Shown here: one piece after another, positions 39,095 to 48,751 of the stretch
Numbering within the stretch: the stretch's first letter is position 1
How the letters are laid out: each line of letters starts with the position of its first letter
NCBI GenBank assembly: GCA_009469675.1
Contig: SSSZ01000054.1
Span: 1 to 64,000, forward strand
Origin: Azonexaceae bacterium
GTDB taxonomy: Bacteria; Pseudomonadota; Gammaproteobacteria; Burkholderiales; Rhodocyclaceae
DNA length: 64,000 bases
Direction: 5' to 3'
The notes under the pieces: model-generated
Database searches by the model: none
Told to the model about the DNA's origin: nothing
The model's input: the letters and a program-made list of their open reading frames with translations, nothing else
Program-made: the position numbers and the translations under genes

Positions 39095-41389
39095 ATGACC
39101 ACCAGCCTCCTGTCCCCCGGCACCCCGGAAAAATCCCTCCCCGATTCCTGGCGCGGCGAAATCGAATCGCGCCTTGCGGCCGGGGAAACAATCGAATCCT
39201 GGCTTGAGATCGACCTCGATTCACGCCTCCAGTTCGCCCGGGGGCTGGTCGTCGCCACCACTCGGCGCCTCCTCGCCCACGCCCCCGGCGCCGGCACCTG
39301 GGAAAGCTGGGACTACCGCCCCGGGCTGGCCCTCGACCACCGCGACCACGCCGGCGTCGGCACCCTGGAACTGGTCGACGCCCAGGGGCGCCTCGCTTCC
39401 TGGCGCTACACCCTGGGCCACAACGTCACCGCCCTCAAGCTCTTGCGCGCCTTCGAGGAACAGTTGGCCAGCGCCCTTTCCGGGCAGCCGGTGCCGCTTC
39501 CCGAGGAAATGCTCTGCCCCAAGTGCAAAGCTCCCCTCGAACCCGGCGTCGAGGAGTGCCCGATCTGCACCCGGGAAACCCAGGTGCCGCCTTCGACCTG
39601 GACGCTCTTTCGCCTGTGGCGTTTCGCCAAGCCCTACAAGGGGCAGCTTCTGGCCGGCTTCCTGCTGACCCTGGCCTCCACCGCCGCCACCCTGGTGCCG
39701 CCCTACCTCACCATGCCGCTCATGGACAATGTGCTCATCCCGTTCCAGAACGGCAAGCCCATCGACGTCGGCCTGGTCACTCTCTACCTCAGCGGCCTCC
39801 TCGGCGCCGCCCTGCTGGCCTGGGGCCTGGGCTGGGCGCGGACCTACATCCTGGCTCTGGTGTCCGAGCGCATCGGCCGCGACCTGCGCACCACCACCTA
39901 CGAACACCTGCTGCAGCTCTCCCTCGAATACTTCGGCGGCAAGCGCACCGGCGACCTGATGACCCGCATCGGCTCGGAAACCGACCGCATCAACGTCTTT
40001 CTGTCGCTGCATCTGCTCGATTTCGCCACCGACGTGCTGATGATCGCGCTTACCGCCGTCATCCTCTTTTCCATCCACCCGTGGCTCGCCGTCGTCACCC
40101 TGCTGCCGCTTCCGGTGATCGCCTGGATGATCCACATCGTCCGCGACCGCCTGCGCACCGGTTTCGAGAAGGTCGACCGCATCTGGGCCGAGGTCACCAA
40201 CGTGCTGGCCGACACCATTCCCGGCATCCGCGTCGTCAAGGCCTTCGCCCAGGAAAAACGCGAGGCCGCCCGCTTCCGCGAGGCCAACCTGCACAACCTG
40301 GCCTTGAACGACCGCATCAACAAGACCTGGTCGCTCTTTTCCCCCACCGTCACCCTGCTGACCGAAATCGGCCTGCTGGTGGTCTGGGGTTTCGGCATCT
40401 GGCAGATTTCCAAGGGCGAGATCACGGTCGGCGTGCTCACTGCCTTCCTCGCCTACATCAGCCGCTTTTACACCCGGCTCGACTCGATGAGCCGCATCGT
40501 CTCGGTGACGCAGAAGGCCGCCGCCGGCGCCAAGCGCATCTTCGACATCCTCGACCACGTCTCCAGCGTGCCGGAGCCGACCAACCCGGTACACCTCAAG
40601 GCCGTGCGCGGCGAAATCGAATTGAAGGGCGTCGGTTTCCGCTACGGCACCCGGGCCGTCACCCGCGACGTGGATCTCCTCATCCACCCGGGCGAGATGA
40701 TCGGTCTGGTGGGCCATTCCGGTTCCGGCAAGAGCACCCTGGTCAACCTCATCTGCCGCTTCTACGACGTCAGCGAAGGCGCCGTCTTCATCGACGGCGT
40801 CGACGTCCGTTCGGTGCCGGTGGCCGAATTCCGCAGCAACATCGGCCTGGTGCTGCAGGAACCCTTCCTCTTCTTCGGCACCATCGCCGACAACATCGCC
40901 TACGGCAAACCCGACGCGACGCGGGAGGAAATCATCGCCGCCGCCCGCGCCGCCCACGCCCACGAATTCATCCTGCGCCTGCCCCACGGCTACGACTCCC
41001 TGGTCGGCGAACGGGGCCAGGGCCTGTCCGGCGGGGAGCGCCAGCGCATTTCCATCGCCCGGGCGCTGCTCATCAACCCCAAGATTCTCATCCTCGACGA
41101 GGCCACCTCGTCGGTCGATACCGAAACCGAAAAGGAAATCCAGAAGGCTCTCGACAACCTGGTGCGCGGCCGCACCACCATCGCCATCGCCCACCGCCTG
41201 TCCACCCTCCGGAAGGCCCACCGCCTGGTGGCCATGGACCGCGGCCAGGTCGTCGAGGTGGGCAGCCACGACGAGTTGATGGCCAAGGAAGGCCACTATT
41301 ACCGGCTCTACCAGGCCCAGGCCCGCAATGTCGACACCGAACTCGAACTGACCAGCCTCCCGACCCCGGTCAAGGAACACGCCGCATGA
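39095..41389 (+). CDS. Cyanophycin metabolism-associated ABC transporter (permease-ATPase fusion)
   Basis: A 764-residue half-transporter. Residues about 1-165 are an unusual N-terminal cytosolic extension ending in a zinc-ribbon-like CPKCKAPLEPGVEECPIC near 140-157. Six membrane spans follow (about 185-490). The ATPase domain has Walker A GHSGSGKST near 539, signature LSGGERQ near 643 and Walker B ILILDEATSS near 664. The fold is MsbA/lipid-exporter-like. In betaproteobacteria this gene travels with DUF1854 and cphA. The substrate is unknown. Confidence 0.88.
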   Translation: MTTSLLSPGTPEKSLPDSWRGEIESRLAAGETIESWLEIDLDSRLQFARGLVVATTRRLLAHAPGAGTWESWDYRPGLALDHRDHAGVGTLELVDAQGRLASWRYTLGHNVTALKLLRAFEEQLASALSGQPVPLPEEMLCPKCKAPLEPGVEECPICTRETQVPPSTWTLFRLWRFAKPYKGQLLAGFLLTLASTAATLVPPYLTMPLMDNVLIPFQNGKPIDVGLVTLYLSGLLGAALLAWGLGWARTYILALVSERIGRDLRTTTYEHLLQLSLEYFGGKRTGDLMTRIGSETDRINVFLSLHLLDFATDVLMIALTAVILFSIHPWLAVVTLLPLPVIAWMIHIVRDRLRTGFEKVDRIWAEVTNVLADTIPGIRVVKAFAQEKREAARFREANLHNLALNDRINKTWSLFSPTVTLLTEIGLLVVWGFGIWQISKGEITVGVLTAFLAYISRFYTRLDSMSRIVSVTQKAAAGAKRIFDILDHVSSVPEPTNPVHLKAVRGEIELKGVGFRYGTRAVTRDVDLLIHPGEMIGLVGHSGSGKSTLVNLICRFYDVSEGAVFIDGVDVRSVPVAEFRSNIGLVLQEPFLFFGTIADNIAYGKPDATREEIIAAARAAHAHEFILRLPHGYDSLVGERGQGLSGGERQRISIARALLINPKILILDEATSSVDTETEKEIQKALDNLVRGRTTIAIAHRLSTLRKAHRLVAMDRGQVVEVGSHDELMAKEGHYYRLYQAQARNVDTELELTSLPTPVKEHAA

Positions 41390-41847
41390 GCGCCACCCCG
41401 CAACTGTCCCGCAGCCCCTTCGGCCATCTGGTTCTCGCCACCGCCGACGGTCCCCGTGAAGTGGTGCCGGTACGCGCCTTTCCCATCGCCGAACCGGAAC
41501 GGGGTATTTCCCTGGTCGATGGCGACGGCCATGAACGGGCCTGGATCGACTGCCTGGCCGACCTGCCCGCACCGCATAGGCAACTCGTCGAGGAAGAACT
41601 GGCCAGCCGCGAGTTCGTGCCGGAAATCCGAGCGCTCAAGGAAATTTCCAGCTTCGCCACCCCAAGCACCTGGCAGGTCGATACCGACCGCGGCCCTTTC
41701 GCCCTGGTCCTGAAGGGCGAGGAGGACATCCGCCGCCTTTCCCAGACTATGCTCATGATCGCCGACAGTAACGGCATCCAGTTTCTTATCCGCGATCTGT
41801 CCCGCCTCGACCGGGGCAGCCGCAAACTGCTCGACCGCTTTCTCTGA
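41386..41847 (+). CDS. DUF1854 family protein, cyanophycin metabolism-associated
   Basis: A 153-residue soluble protein beginning with a 4-base overlap (ATGA) on the ABC transporter stop. It contains FPIAEPERGISLVDGDGHE near 32-50, REFVPEIRALKEISSFATPSTW near 75-96 and a C-terminal DSNGIQFLIRDLSRLDRGSRK. DUF1854 has no known function; its steady pairing with this transporter and cphA suggests an accessory role in cyanophycin handling. Confidence 0.85.
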   Translation: MSATPQLSRSPFGHLVLATADGPREVVPVRAFPIAEPERGISLVDGDGHERAWIDCLADLPAPHRQLVEEELASREFVPEIRALKEISSFATPSTWQVDTDRGPFALVLKGEEDIRRLSQTMLMIADSNGIQFLIRDLSRLDRGSRKLLDRFL

Positions 41848-41944
41848 TCGCCGGCCGGCCGTTACAGAATCGCTACAATTCGCGGTAATCTAACGCCCTG
41901 CCATCACGTTATATCGATAACACGCAGTCTCCGGTCCCCCGCCG

Positions 41945-44164
41945 ATGGATGCCAAGAAAACGACACCTGCCATGAGCAAGAGAGATATCGAGTTCCTCAA
42001 GATCACGCACCTCAGCGGTCCCAATATGTGGACCTATCGCCCGGTCCTCGAGGCACTGATCGACATCCACGACCTGGAGGATTTCCCCTCCAACACCATC
42101 CCCGGATTCTACGAACGGCTCTCGACCTGGCTGCCTTCGCTCGTCGAGCACCGCTGCAGCTACGAAGAGCGCGGCGGCTTTCTGCGCCGAGTGCAGGAAG
42201 GCACCTGGCCCGGCCATATTCTGGAGCACGTCACCCTGGAGCTGCAGAACCTGGCCGGCCTGCCCGGCGGCTTCGGCAAAGCCAGGGACGGCGGTCGTCG
42301 CGGCGTCTATAAGGTGGTGGTCCGCGCCTGGCAGGAAGACGTCACCCGCGCCGCCCTCGCCGCCGCCCGCGATCTGGTCATGGCCGCCATCGAGGACAAA
42401 CCCTTCGACGTGGCCGGGACCATCGAGCGCCTGTCGGACATGGCCGACTCGCTCTGCCTGGGCCCCAGCACCGCCAGCATCGTCGATGCCGCCGACGATC
42501 GCGACATCCCCACCATCCGCCTGATTCCCGACGCCAATCTGGTGCAGATCGGCTACGGTGCCGCCATGCGCCGCATCTGGACGGCGGAAACCGACCGCAC
42601 CAGCGCCATCGCCGAGACCATCTCCCGGGACAAGGATCTGACCAAGAGCCTGCTTTCGTCCTGCGGCGTTCCCGTGCCCGAGGGCCGCGAAGTAGACAGC
42701 GCCGAGGACGCTTGGGAAGCTGCCCAGGACATCGGCCTGCCGGTGTGCGTCAAGCCCCTGGACGGCAACCACGGGCGCGGCGTTTTCATCGACGTCAAGA
42801 CCCAGGAAGAAGTCGAGCAGGCCTTTGCCATCGCCCTTGACGAAGGGAGCGGCGTTCTGGTGGAGCGCTCCATTCCCGGCACCGAGCACCGCCTTCTGGT
42901 GGTGGGCGGCAAGCTTGCCGCCGCCTGCCGCGGCGACATGGTGTGCGTCGTCGGCGACGGCAAATCCTCGATCCGGGATCTCATCGAAATCCAGATCAAC
43001 TCCGACCCCCGCCGCGGCCCGACGGAACTGCACCCGCTTTCCCTCATCCGCATCGACTCCGCCGCCACCATGGAACTCACGCGCCAAGGGCTGGACGCCG
43101 ACTCGGTGCCGCCCAGCGGCAAGGAAGTGCTGATCCAGCGCAACGCCAACCACGCCTTCGACGTCACCGACCTGGTCCATCCCGACAACGCCGCCCTCGC
43201 CGCCCTGGCGGCACGCATCATCGGCCTCGACATCGCTGGCATCGACCTGGTGGCGGAAGACATCTCCAAGCCCCTGCTGGAACAGGGCGGCGCCATCGTC
43301 GAGGTCAACGCCGGTCCCAGCCTGCTCATGCATCTCAAGCCGGCCATCGGCGAACCGCGCCCGGTCGGCAAGGCCATCGTCGACCACCTGTTCCCCGAGG
43401 GGGACAGCGGACGCATTCCCATCGTCGGCATCACCGGCTCCAAGGGCAAGACCGCCGTCGCCCGTTTTCTCGGCCACCTGGCTCGCCTGTCCGGCAAGTA
43501 TGTGGCAGAAGCCTCCAGCGACGGCCTGTTCCTGGATCGGCGCCATGTCCAAAAGGCTGACGCGGCCAACTGGCGGGCGGCTCACCGCGTGCTTCTGAAT
43601 CGGGCCGCCGAACTGGCCATCTTCGAGAACGGCGCCCGGGCCATTCTCGGCGAGGGACTGGCCTACGACCGCTGCCAGGTGGGCGTCGTCACCAACCTTG
43701 ATCCGGATGAAAAGCATCTCGACTTCGCCATCGACGAACCCGACCAGCTCTACAAGGTGCTGCGCACCCAGGTCGATGTGGTCCTCAAGAGCGGCGCTGC
43801 CGTGCTCAACGCGGCCGACCCGCAGTTGGTCGAAATGGCGGAACTCTCCGACGGCGAGGTGATTTTCTTTGCCGCCGATGGCGCCAACCCGGTCATCGCC
43901 GAGCATACCGGCAACGGTCGGCGCGCCGTCTTCGTCCGCGCCGGCGAAGTCATCCTGGCCGCCGCCGGAGGCGAAACCAGACTTGCCCGGCTGGCCGACG
44001 TTCCGGCGGTACAGTTGGGCGACGAGGCTTACCGTATCGACAACACCCTGGCCGCCCTGGCGGCCGGCTGGGCGCTCGACATTCCGCAGGAACTGCTCGC
44101 CGCCGGCATACGGACCTACGGCCTGGAAGAGCTGCAAGCCGCCAAGCGGCCGAGAAAGAACTGA
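41945..44164 (+). CDS. Short cyanophycin synthetase-like protein (CphA2/CphA'-type)
   Basis: A 739-residue relative of cyanophycin synthetase. It has an N-terminal domain (GPNMWTYRPVLEA), an ATP-grasp domain with KPLDGNHGRGVF and VEVNAGPSLLMHL, and a shortened Mur-ligase-like domain with the P-loop GSKGKT near 497. It ends about 120 residues before the CphA end, losing the C-terminal Mur lobe. Short forms in cyanobacteria polymerise beta-aspartyl-arginine dipeptides instead of free amino acids; the same may hold here. A second in-frame ATG nine codons on (41972) is an alternative start. Confidence 0.82.
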   Translation: MDAKKTTPAMSKRDIEFLKITHLSGPNMWTYRPVLEALIDIHDLEDFPSNTIPGFYERLSTWLPSLVEHRCSYEERGGFLRRVQEGTWPGHILEHVTLELQNLAGLPGGFGKARDGGRRGVYKVVVRAWQEDVTRAALAAARDLVMAAIEDKPFDVAGTIERLSDMADSLCLGPSTASIVDAADDRDIPTIRLIPDANLVQIGYGAAMRRIWTAETDRTSAIAETISRDKDLTKSLLSSCGVPVPEGREVDSAEDAWEAAQDIGLPVCVKPLDGNHGRGVFIDVKTQEEVEQAFAIALDEGSGVLVERSIPGTEHRLLVVGGKLAAACRGDMVCVVGDGKSSIRDLIEIQINSDPRRGPTELHPLSLIRIDSAATMELTRQGLDADSVPPSGKEVLIQRNANHAFDVTDLVHPDNAALAALAARIIGLDIAGIDLVAEDISKPLLEQGGAIVEVNAGPSLLMHLKPAIGEPRPVGKAIVDHLFPEGDSGRIPIVGITGSKGKTAVARFLGHLARLSGKYVAEASSDGLFLDRRHVQKADAANWRAAHRVLLNRAAELAIFENGARAILGEGLAYDRCQVGVVTNLDPDEKHLDFAIDEPDQLYKVLRTQVDVVLKSGAAVLNAADPQLVEMAELSDGEVIFFAADGANPVIAEHTGNGRRAVFVRAGEVILAAAGGETRLARLADVPAVQLGDEAYRIDNTLAALAAGWALDIPQELLAAGIRTYGLEELQAAKRPRKN

Positions 44165-44204
44165 ACCAGCCCCCAGGGGCTCCGCAAGAGAGGAAGAGAA
44201 GTTC

Positions 44205-46778
44205 ATGGAAGTCTCACGTATCCGGGCTCTGCGCGGCCCCAACCTGTGGAGCCGGCATACCGCCATCCAGGCCATCGTCGAATGCAGCGAGGCAGAGCGT
44301 TCCATCGACTCCCTGCCCGGCTTCGAGGCCCGGCTGCGGGAACGCTTTCCCGAAATCGATTTTCTCAACGTCACCGGCCACGACGAGGTCATCTCCCTCG
44401 CCCACACGGTGGAGTTCGCCGCCTTGGGCCTGCAGGCCCAGGCCGGCTGTCCGGTAACCTTCAGCCGGACGTCGGAGACCCTGGATCCGGGGATCTATCA
44501 GGTCGTGGTCGAATACACCGAAGAATCGGTCGGCCGGCTCGCCATCGCCTTGGCCGAAACCCTTTGTCAGGCGGCTCTCAACGACACGCCTTTCGACCTC
44601 GGCCGAGCGCTGGCCGCCCTGCGGGAGCTCGACGAGGACGATCGCCTCGGCCCCTCCACCGGCTCCATCGTTCAGGCCGCCGTGGCCCGGGACATCCCCT
44701 ATCGCCGGCTCACCGAAGGCAGCCTGGTTCAATTCGGCTGGGGTAGCAAGCAGCGTCGCATCCAAGCCGCCGAAACCGACATGAGCAGCGCCATCGCCGA
44801 AGCCATCGCCCAGGACAAGGAACTGACCAAGAAACTCCTGCACGCGGCCGGCGTCGCCGTACCCCACGGCCGGCCGGTGACCGATGCTGAAGACGCCTGG
44901 GCCGCCGCCCAGGAGATCGGCGGGCCGGTCGTGGTCAAACCCCGGGACGGCAATCAGGGCAAAGGGATTTCGGTCAATATCCGCAGCCGCGAGGAAGTCA
45001 TGGCCGCCTACGGGGTGGCCGCCGAATACCGGGACGACATCCTGGTCGAACGCTACCTGCCCGGCCACGACTACCGCTTTCTGGTCATCGGCGACAAGCT
45101 CATCGCGGCGGCGCGCCGCGACCCGCCCCAGGTCATCGGCGACGGCCGCCACACGGTGCGCCAGCTGGTCGATCTGGTCAATGCCGACCCCCGCCGGGGC
45201 GAAGGCCACGCCACCTCGCTGACCAAGATCCGCTTCGACGAGATCGCCCTGGCCCGCCTCGCCACCCAGGGCTACACCGCCGAATCGATCCCGTCCCGCG
45301 GCGCCCGGGTCATCTTGCGCAACAACGCCAACCTGTCCACCGGCGGCACCGCCACCGACGTCACCGACGACGTCCATCCCGAACTCGCTGCCAGCGCCGT
45401 CGCCGCCGCCCAGACGGTAGGCCTCGACATCTGCGGCATCGACGTCGTCTGCGATACCGTGCTGAAGCCCCTGGAAGAGCAAGGCGGCGGCATCGTCGAG
45501 GTCAACGCCGCCCCCGGCCTGCGCATGCACCTCTCGCCGTCCTACGGCAAAGGGCGACCGGTAGGCGAGGCCATCGTCTCGATGATGTTCAAGCCCGGCG
45601 ACGACGCCCGCATTCCGGTGGTCGCCGTGGCCGGCACCAACGGCAAGACGACGACGGTGCGGCTCATTGCCAACATTCTGGCCCGCAATGGCCTGCGGGT
45701 CGGCATGACGAGCACCGACGGGGTCTACATTGAAGGCCAGCGCATCGATACCGGCGACTGCAGCGGCCCCAAGAGCGCCCGCAACGTCCTGCTGCATCCC
45801 TACGTCGACGCCGCCGTCTTCGAGACCGCCCGCGGCGGCGTACTCCGCGAAGGACTCGGCTTCGACCGCTGCAACGTCGCCGTGGTCACCAACATCGGCA
45901 TGGGCGATCACCTGGGCCTCAATTACATCACCACCGTCGAGGATCTGGCGGTGGTCAAGCGGGTAATTGTCGAAAACGTCGCCAAATCCGGCGCCGCCGT
46001 GCTCAACGCGGCCGATCCCATCGTCGCCGCCATGGCCGGCAACTGTCCCGGGTCGATAACCTATTTCGCCAAGGACCGCTTCCATCCGGTCATGGCCACC
46101 CATCGCGCCCAGGGCAAACGGGTCGTCTATGTGGACGGCCAGGACATCGTCTGCGCCCAGGGTAAAGACGAACACCGCCTTGCGCTGGCTGCCATTCCCA
46201 TTACCCGCGACGGCGCCATCGGCTTCCAGACCGAGAACGCCATGGCGGCCACCGCCGCCGCCTGGGCTTTGGGTCTGCCTTGGGACATGATCGCTGCCGG
46301 CCTGGGGAGTTTCGTTTCCGACGCCCAGACGGCCCCGGGCCGCTTCAACCTGTTCCGCTACCAAGGCGCCACCCTGATCGCCGATTACGGCCACAACCCG
46401 GATGCCATCCAGGCCCTGGTCAATGCCATCGACACCATGTCGGCCCACAAGCGCAGCGTCGTCATCAGCGGCGCCGGCGATCGGCGGGACGAAGACATCC
46501 GCCAGCAGACCGAAATCCTCGGCGACGCCTTCGACGAAGTGGTGCTCTACCAGGACGCCTGCCAGCGCGGCCGCGCCGACGGCGAGGTCATCGCTTTGCT
46601 GCGCCAAGGCCTGGAAGGTGCCACGCGGACCAAGTTCGTCGAGGCCATCGACGGTGAATTCGTCGCCATCGACCGCGCCCTCTCGCGCCTCAAGGCGGGC
46701 GACCTCTGCCTGATTCTCATCGACCAGGTGGAAGAGGCCTTGGCCCATATCGAGAAGCGCATCGCCGAGGCCGGTTGA
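44205..46778 (+). CDS. cphA: Cyanophycin synthetase
   Basis: An 857-residue full-length enzyme that builds the storage polymer multi-L-arginyl-poly-L-aspartate with ATP. The N-terminal domain (ALRGPNLWSRHTAIQA) is followed by an ATP-grasp domain (about 215-475) with KPRDGNQGKGI and VEVNAAPGLRMHL, then a Mur-ligase domain with the P-loop AGTNGKTTT near 477, NIGMGDHLG and the C-terminal lobe DYGHNPDAI...GAGDRRDEDI. The ATG at 44205 is preceded by AGAGAGGAAGAG. It stores nitrogen and carbon; no cyanophycinase gene lies in the window. Confidence 0.95.
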   Translation: MEVSRIRALRGPNLWSRHTAIQAIVECSEAERSIDSLPGFEARLRERFPEIDFLNVTGHDEVISLAHTVEFAALGLQAQAGCPVTFSRTSETLDPGIYQVVVEYTEESVGRLAIALAETLCQAALNDTPFDLGRALAALRELDEDDRLGPSTGSIVQAAVARDIPYRRLTEGSLVQFGWGSKQRRIQAAETDMSSAIAEAIAQDKELTKKLLHAAGVAVPHGRPVTDAEDAWAAAQEIGGPVVVKPRDGNQGKGISVNIRSREEVMAAYGVAAEYRDDILVERYLPGHDYRFLVIGDKLIAAARRDPPQVIGDGRHTVRQLVDLVNADPRRGEGHATSLTKIRFDEIALARLATQGYTAESIPSRGARVILRNNANLSTGGTATDVTDDVHPELAASAVAAAQTVGLDICGIDVVCDTVLKPLEEQGGGIVEVNAAPGLRMHLSPSYGKGRPVGEAIVSMMFKPGDDARIPVVAVAGTNGKTTTVRLIANILARNGLRVGMTSTDGVYIEGQRIDTGDCSGPKSARNVLLHPYVDAAVFETARGGVLREGLGFDRCNVAVVTNIGMGDHLGLNYITTVEDLAVVKRVIVENVAKSGAAVLNAADPIVAAMAGNCPGSITYFAKDRFHPVMATHRAQGKRVVYVDGQDIVCAQGKDEHRLALAAIPITRDGAIGFQTENAMAATAAAWALGLPWDMIAAGLGSFVSDAQTAPGRFNLFRYQGATLIADYGHNPDAIQALVNAIDTMSAHKRSVVISGAGDRRDEDIRQQTEILGDAFDEVVLYQDACQRGRADGEVIALLRQGLEGATRTKFVEAIDGEFVAIDRALSRLKAGDLCLILIDQVEEALAHIEKRIAEAG

Positions 46779-46858
46779 CCCGGCTCGGCACGACGTTCCG
46801 GGCGCCCGCGGTTCGGCGGACGGGCTACGGGTTGTTCACGGCGGCGGAGGGCCGCCCC

Positions 46859-47335
46859 TCAGCCGCCGATGCGCAGCCCGGTCTTTTTGAGGATGCGGGT
46901 CGAGAAGAGGACGTCGCTGGCCCGGCAGGCGGCACCGAGGAGGCGGCGGATTTGTTCGGCCTGTTCCCGCACCTCGTCGCGGGAAGCGCCGTGAACCATG
47001 GCGAACAGGTTGTAGGGCCATTGCGGCAAGGCCCGCGGCCGGCGATAGCAGTGGGTGACGCAGGCGAGGTCGCCGACCCGGGCGCCGAGTTGGTCGACGC
47101 AGTCGTCGGCGACATCCCAGACGGTCATGCCGTTGGCCGTCCAGCCGATAGCGTAATGATTGGGCACGGCGCCGATGCGGCGGATGATCCCCCGCTCGAG
47201 CATGGCCCCCAGCCGCGCCATGACTTCCTCGGCCGAAACGCCTAGGCCCTCCGCCAGGGCGTCGTAGGGCCGTGGCACGAGGGGCAGGCCGGCCTGGGTG
47301 GCGATGATGAGGCGGCGGTCGAGTTCGTCGTTCAT
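46859..47335 (-). CDS. nirH: Siroheme decarboxylase subunit NirH
   Basis: A 158-residue Lrp/AsnC-like protein with an N-terminal winged helix and a C-terminal RAM-type domain: RRIGAVPNHYAIGWTANGM, then THCYRRPRALPQWPYNLFAMVHG, which carries the histidine of the decarboxylase site, and TRILKKTGLRIGG at the end. Siroheme decarboxylase removes two acetate carboxyl groups of siroheme. It is last in the run and overlaps nirG by four bases. NirH and NirL are similar; the assignment follows gene order. Confidence 0.88.
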   Translation of the reverse strand: MNDELDRRLIIATQAGLPLVPRPYDALAEGLGVSAEEVMARLGAMLERGIIRRIGAVPNHYAIGWTANGMTVWDVADDCVDQLGARVGDLACVTHCYRRPRALPQWPYNLFAMVHGASRDEVREQAEQIRRLLGAACRASDVLFSTRILKKTGLRIGG

Positions 47336-47790
47336 GCCCTTGCCGCCAGCTTCATTTCCACGAAAAATTCCTTCTCCTTGGGGAAGGCGTAGACCTTGAG
47401 GCCGGTGGCCGCCTCGATGCGGTCCACCGCCGCGGCGATGCCGGCCGGAGTTTCGGTGGCCAGGACGAACCACATGTTGAGGGCGTGTTCCCGGCGGTAG
47501 TTGTGGGCCACTTCGGGCAGGGCGTTGACGGCGGCGGTCACCTCTTCGTAGCGCTCCTCAGGAACGGCCAGGGCGGCCAGGACGAAGGCTCCGCCCAGGC
47601 GTTCGATCTGGTACATCGGCCCGAACCGGGTCAACACCCGGTCGTCGAGAAGGCGCTGCAGGCGGGCCAGCAGATCAGACTCGCCGATGCCCAGGGTCGC
47701 CGCCACTCCGGCGTAGGGTTCGGGGCAAAGGGGAAAGCCGCCCTGCAGGGTATCGATGAGGCGCCGGTCGACGGCGTCGAGTTCAGACAT
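47332..47790 (-). CDS. nirG: Siroheme decarboxylase subunit NirG
   Basis: A 152-residue Lrp/AsnC-like protein paired with NirH. It shows FPLCPEPYAGVAATLGIGESDLL near 19-41, RFGPMYQIERLGGAFVLAAL near 55-74 and the HNYRREHALNMWFVLATE segment near 96-113, typical of the NirD/NirG half. Overlaps: 8 bases with nirDL upstream and 4 with nirH. I assign NirG rather than NirD by order, since the fused gene upstream already covers D and L. Confidence 0.88.
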   Translation of the reverse strand: MSELDAVDRRLIDTLQGGFPLCPEPYAGVAATLGIGESDLLARLQRLLDDRVLTRFGPMYQIERLGGAFVLAALAVPEERYEEVTAAVNALPEVAHNYRREHALNMWFVLATETPAGIAAAVDRIEAATGLKVYAFPKEKEFFVEMKLAARA

Positions 47791-48751
47791 AACGGGCGCC
47801 GGTCTGCTTGAAGCGGGTAAGGGAAAAAAGCACGTCGTGGGGGAACTGGTCAAGGCCGTACCGGAGCCGCAGATCGGCGATGGCGGCCTGGACTTCGCCG
47901 CGCTCGCGGCCATGGATCATACAAAAAAGGTTGTAGGGCCAATCGGGAAGCACCCGGGGCCGCCGGTAGCACAGCGTGACACCGGGTTCCTCCGCCAGGG
48001 CCCGGCCGATTTCGCCAACGCGGTCGTCGGGAATGTCGTGGACCACCATGGCGTTGGCGGAAAACCCCAATTCGTGGTGGCGGACGACCACCCCGAAGCG
48101 CTTGATGGCGCCGTCCTCCAGCCAGCGGCCGATGCGCGCCAGGACTTCGCTTTCCGAGGCGCCGATGCGCTCGGCGATGAGGGCGAAGGGCCGAATAAAG
48201 AGGGGCAGCCCCTCCTGCAGGACCGAGACCAGGCGCCGCTCCGCTTCCTCGATGGGCTGAGCCGGCACTACCGGCCGCGCCGCCGCGGGCCGCTTCTGGC
48301 CGCCGCCCTGGAGCGGGAAGGCGAGGTCGATGTGGAATTCTTCTTCCAGCGGCAGGGGCAGCAGGGGATAACCCGCCGCCTTTTCGATGGCCCCCAGCGT
48401 CGCCTGCAGGCGTCCGGCGCTGCCGGCGGTGACGACGAACCAGAGGTTGTAGCGGTGCTCGCGCTCGTAGTTGTGATTGACCTCGGGAAAGCGATTCACC
48501 GCCTGCGCCACGGTTTCCAGGCGGTCGGGCGGCACCGCCATGGCAGCCAGGGTCGAGGCGCCGATGCGCTTGGGGGCGAAGACAGCGCCGACCCGGGAAA
48601 TCTTGCCCTCGCGCCTTAGTTTTTCCAGGCTGGACAGGACGGCACGCTCCCCCACCCCGAGGCGTGCCGCCAGCTCGGCGAAAGGCGCAGGGCAAAGGGG
48701 AAAATCCCGCTGGAAGTCGTTGAGAAGCTGGAATTCGAGGGTGCTGTCCAT
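47783..48751 (-). CDS. nirDL: Fused siroheme decarboxylase NirD-NirL
   Basis: A 322-residue fusion of two Lrp/AsnC-like halves. Residues about 1-150 match NirD (FPLCPAPFAELAARLGVGE, HNYEREHRYNLWFV). A linker rich in Ala/Pro/Gln (about 150-168) joins it to residues about 168-322, which match NirL (RFGVVVRHHELGFSANAM, CYRRPRVLPDWPYNLFCMIHG). Fused NirDL is known from several denitrifiers. One frame runs through the junction with no sign of frameshift. Its ATG overlaps the nirF stop. Confidence 0.9.
   Translation of the reverse strand: MDSTLEFQLLNDFQRDFPLCPAPFAELAARLGVGERAVLSSLEKLRREGKISRVGAVFAPKRIGASTLAAMAVPPDRLETVAQAVNRFPEVNHNYEREHRYNLWFVVTAGSAGRLQATLGAIEKAAGYPLLPLPLEEEFHIDLAFPLQGGGQKRPAAARPVVPAQPIEEAERRLVSVLQEGLPLFIRPFALIAERIGASESEVLARIGRWLEDGAIKRFGVVVRHHELGFSANAMVVHDIPDDRVGEIGRALAEEPGVTLCYRRPRVLPDWPYNLFCMIHGRERGEVQAAIADLRLRYGLDQFPHDVLFSLTRFKQTGARYV

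Noticed and set aside
41909..44407. 832-codon minus-strand open frame
   Set aside because: It is a shadow of the short cphA gene; the amino acid composition is low-complexity and no motif is seen.
47783..48751. nirDL as two genes joined by a sequencing error
   Set aside because: One frame runs through a proper Ala/Pro-rich linker, both halves are complete, and fused NirDL is known elsewhere.
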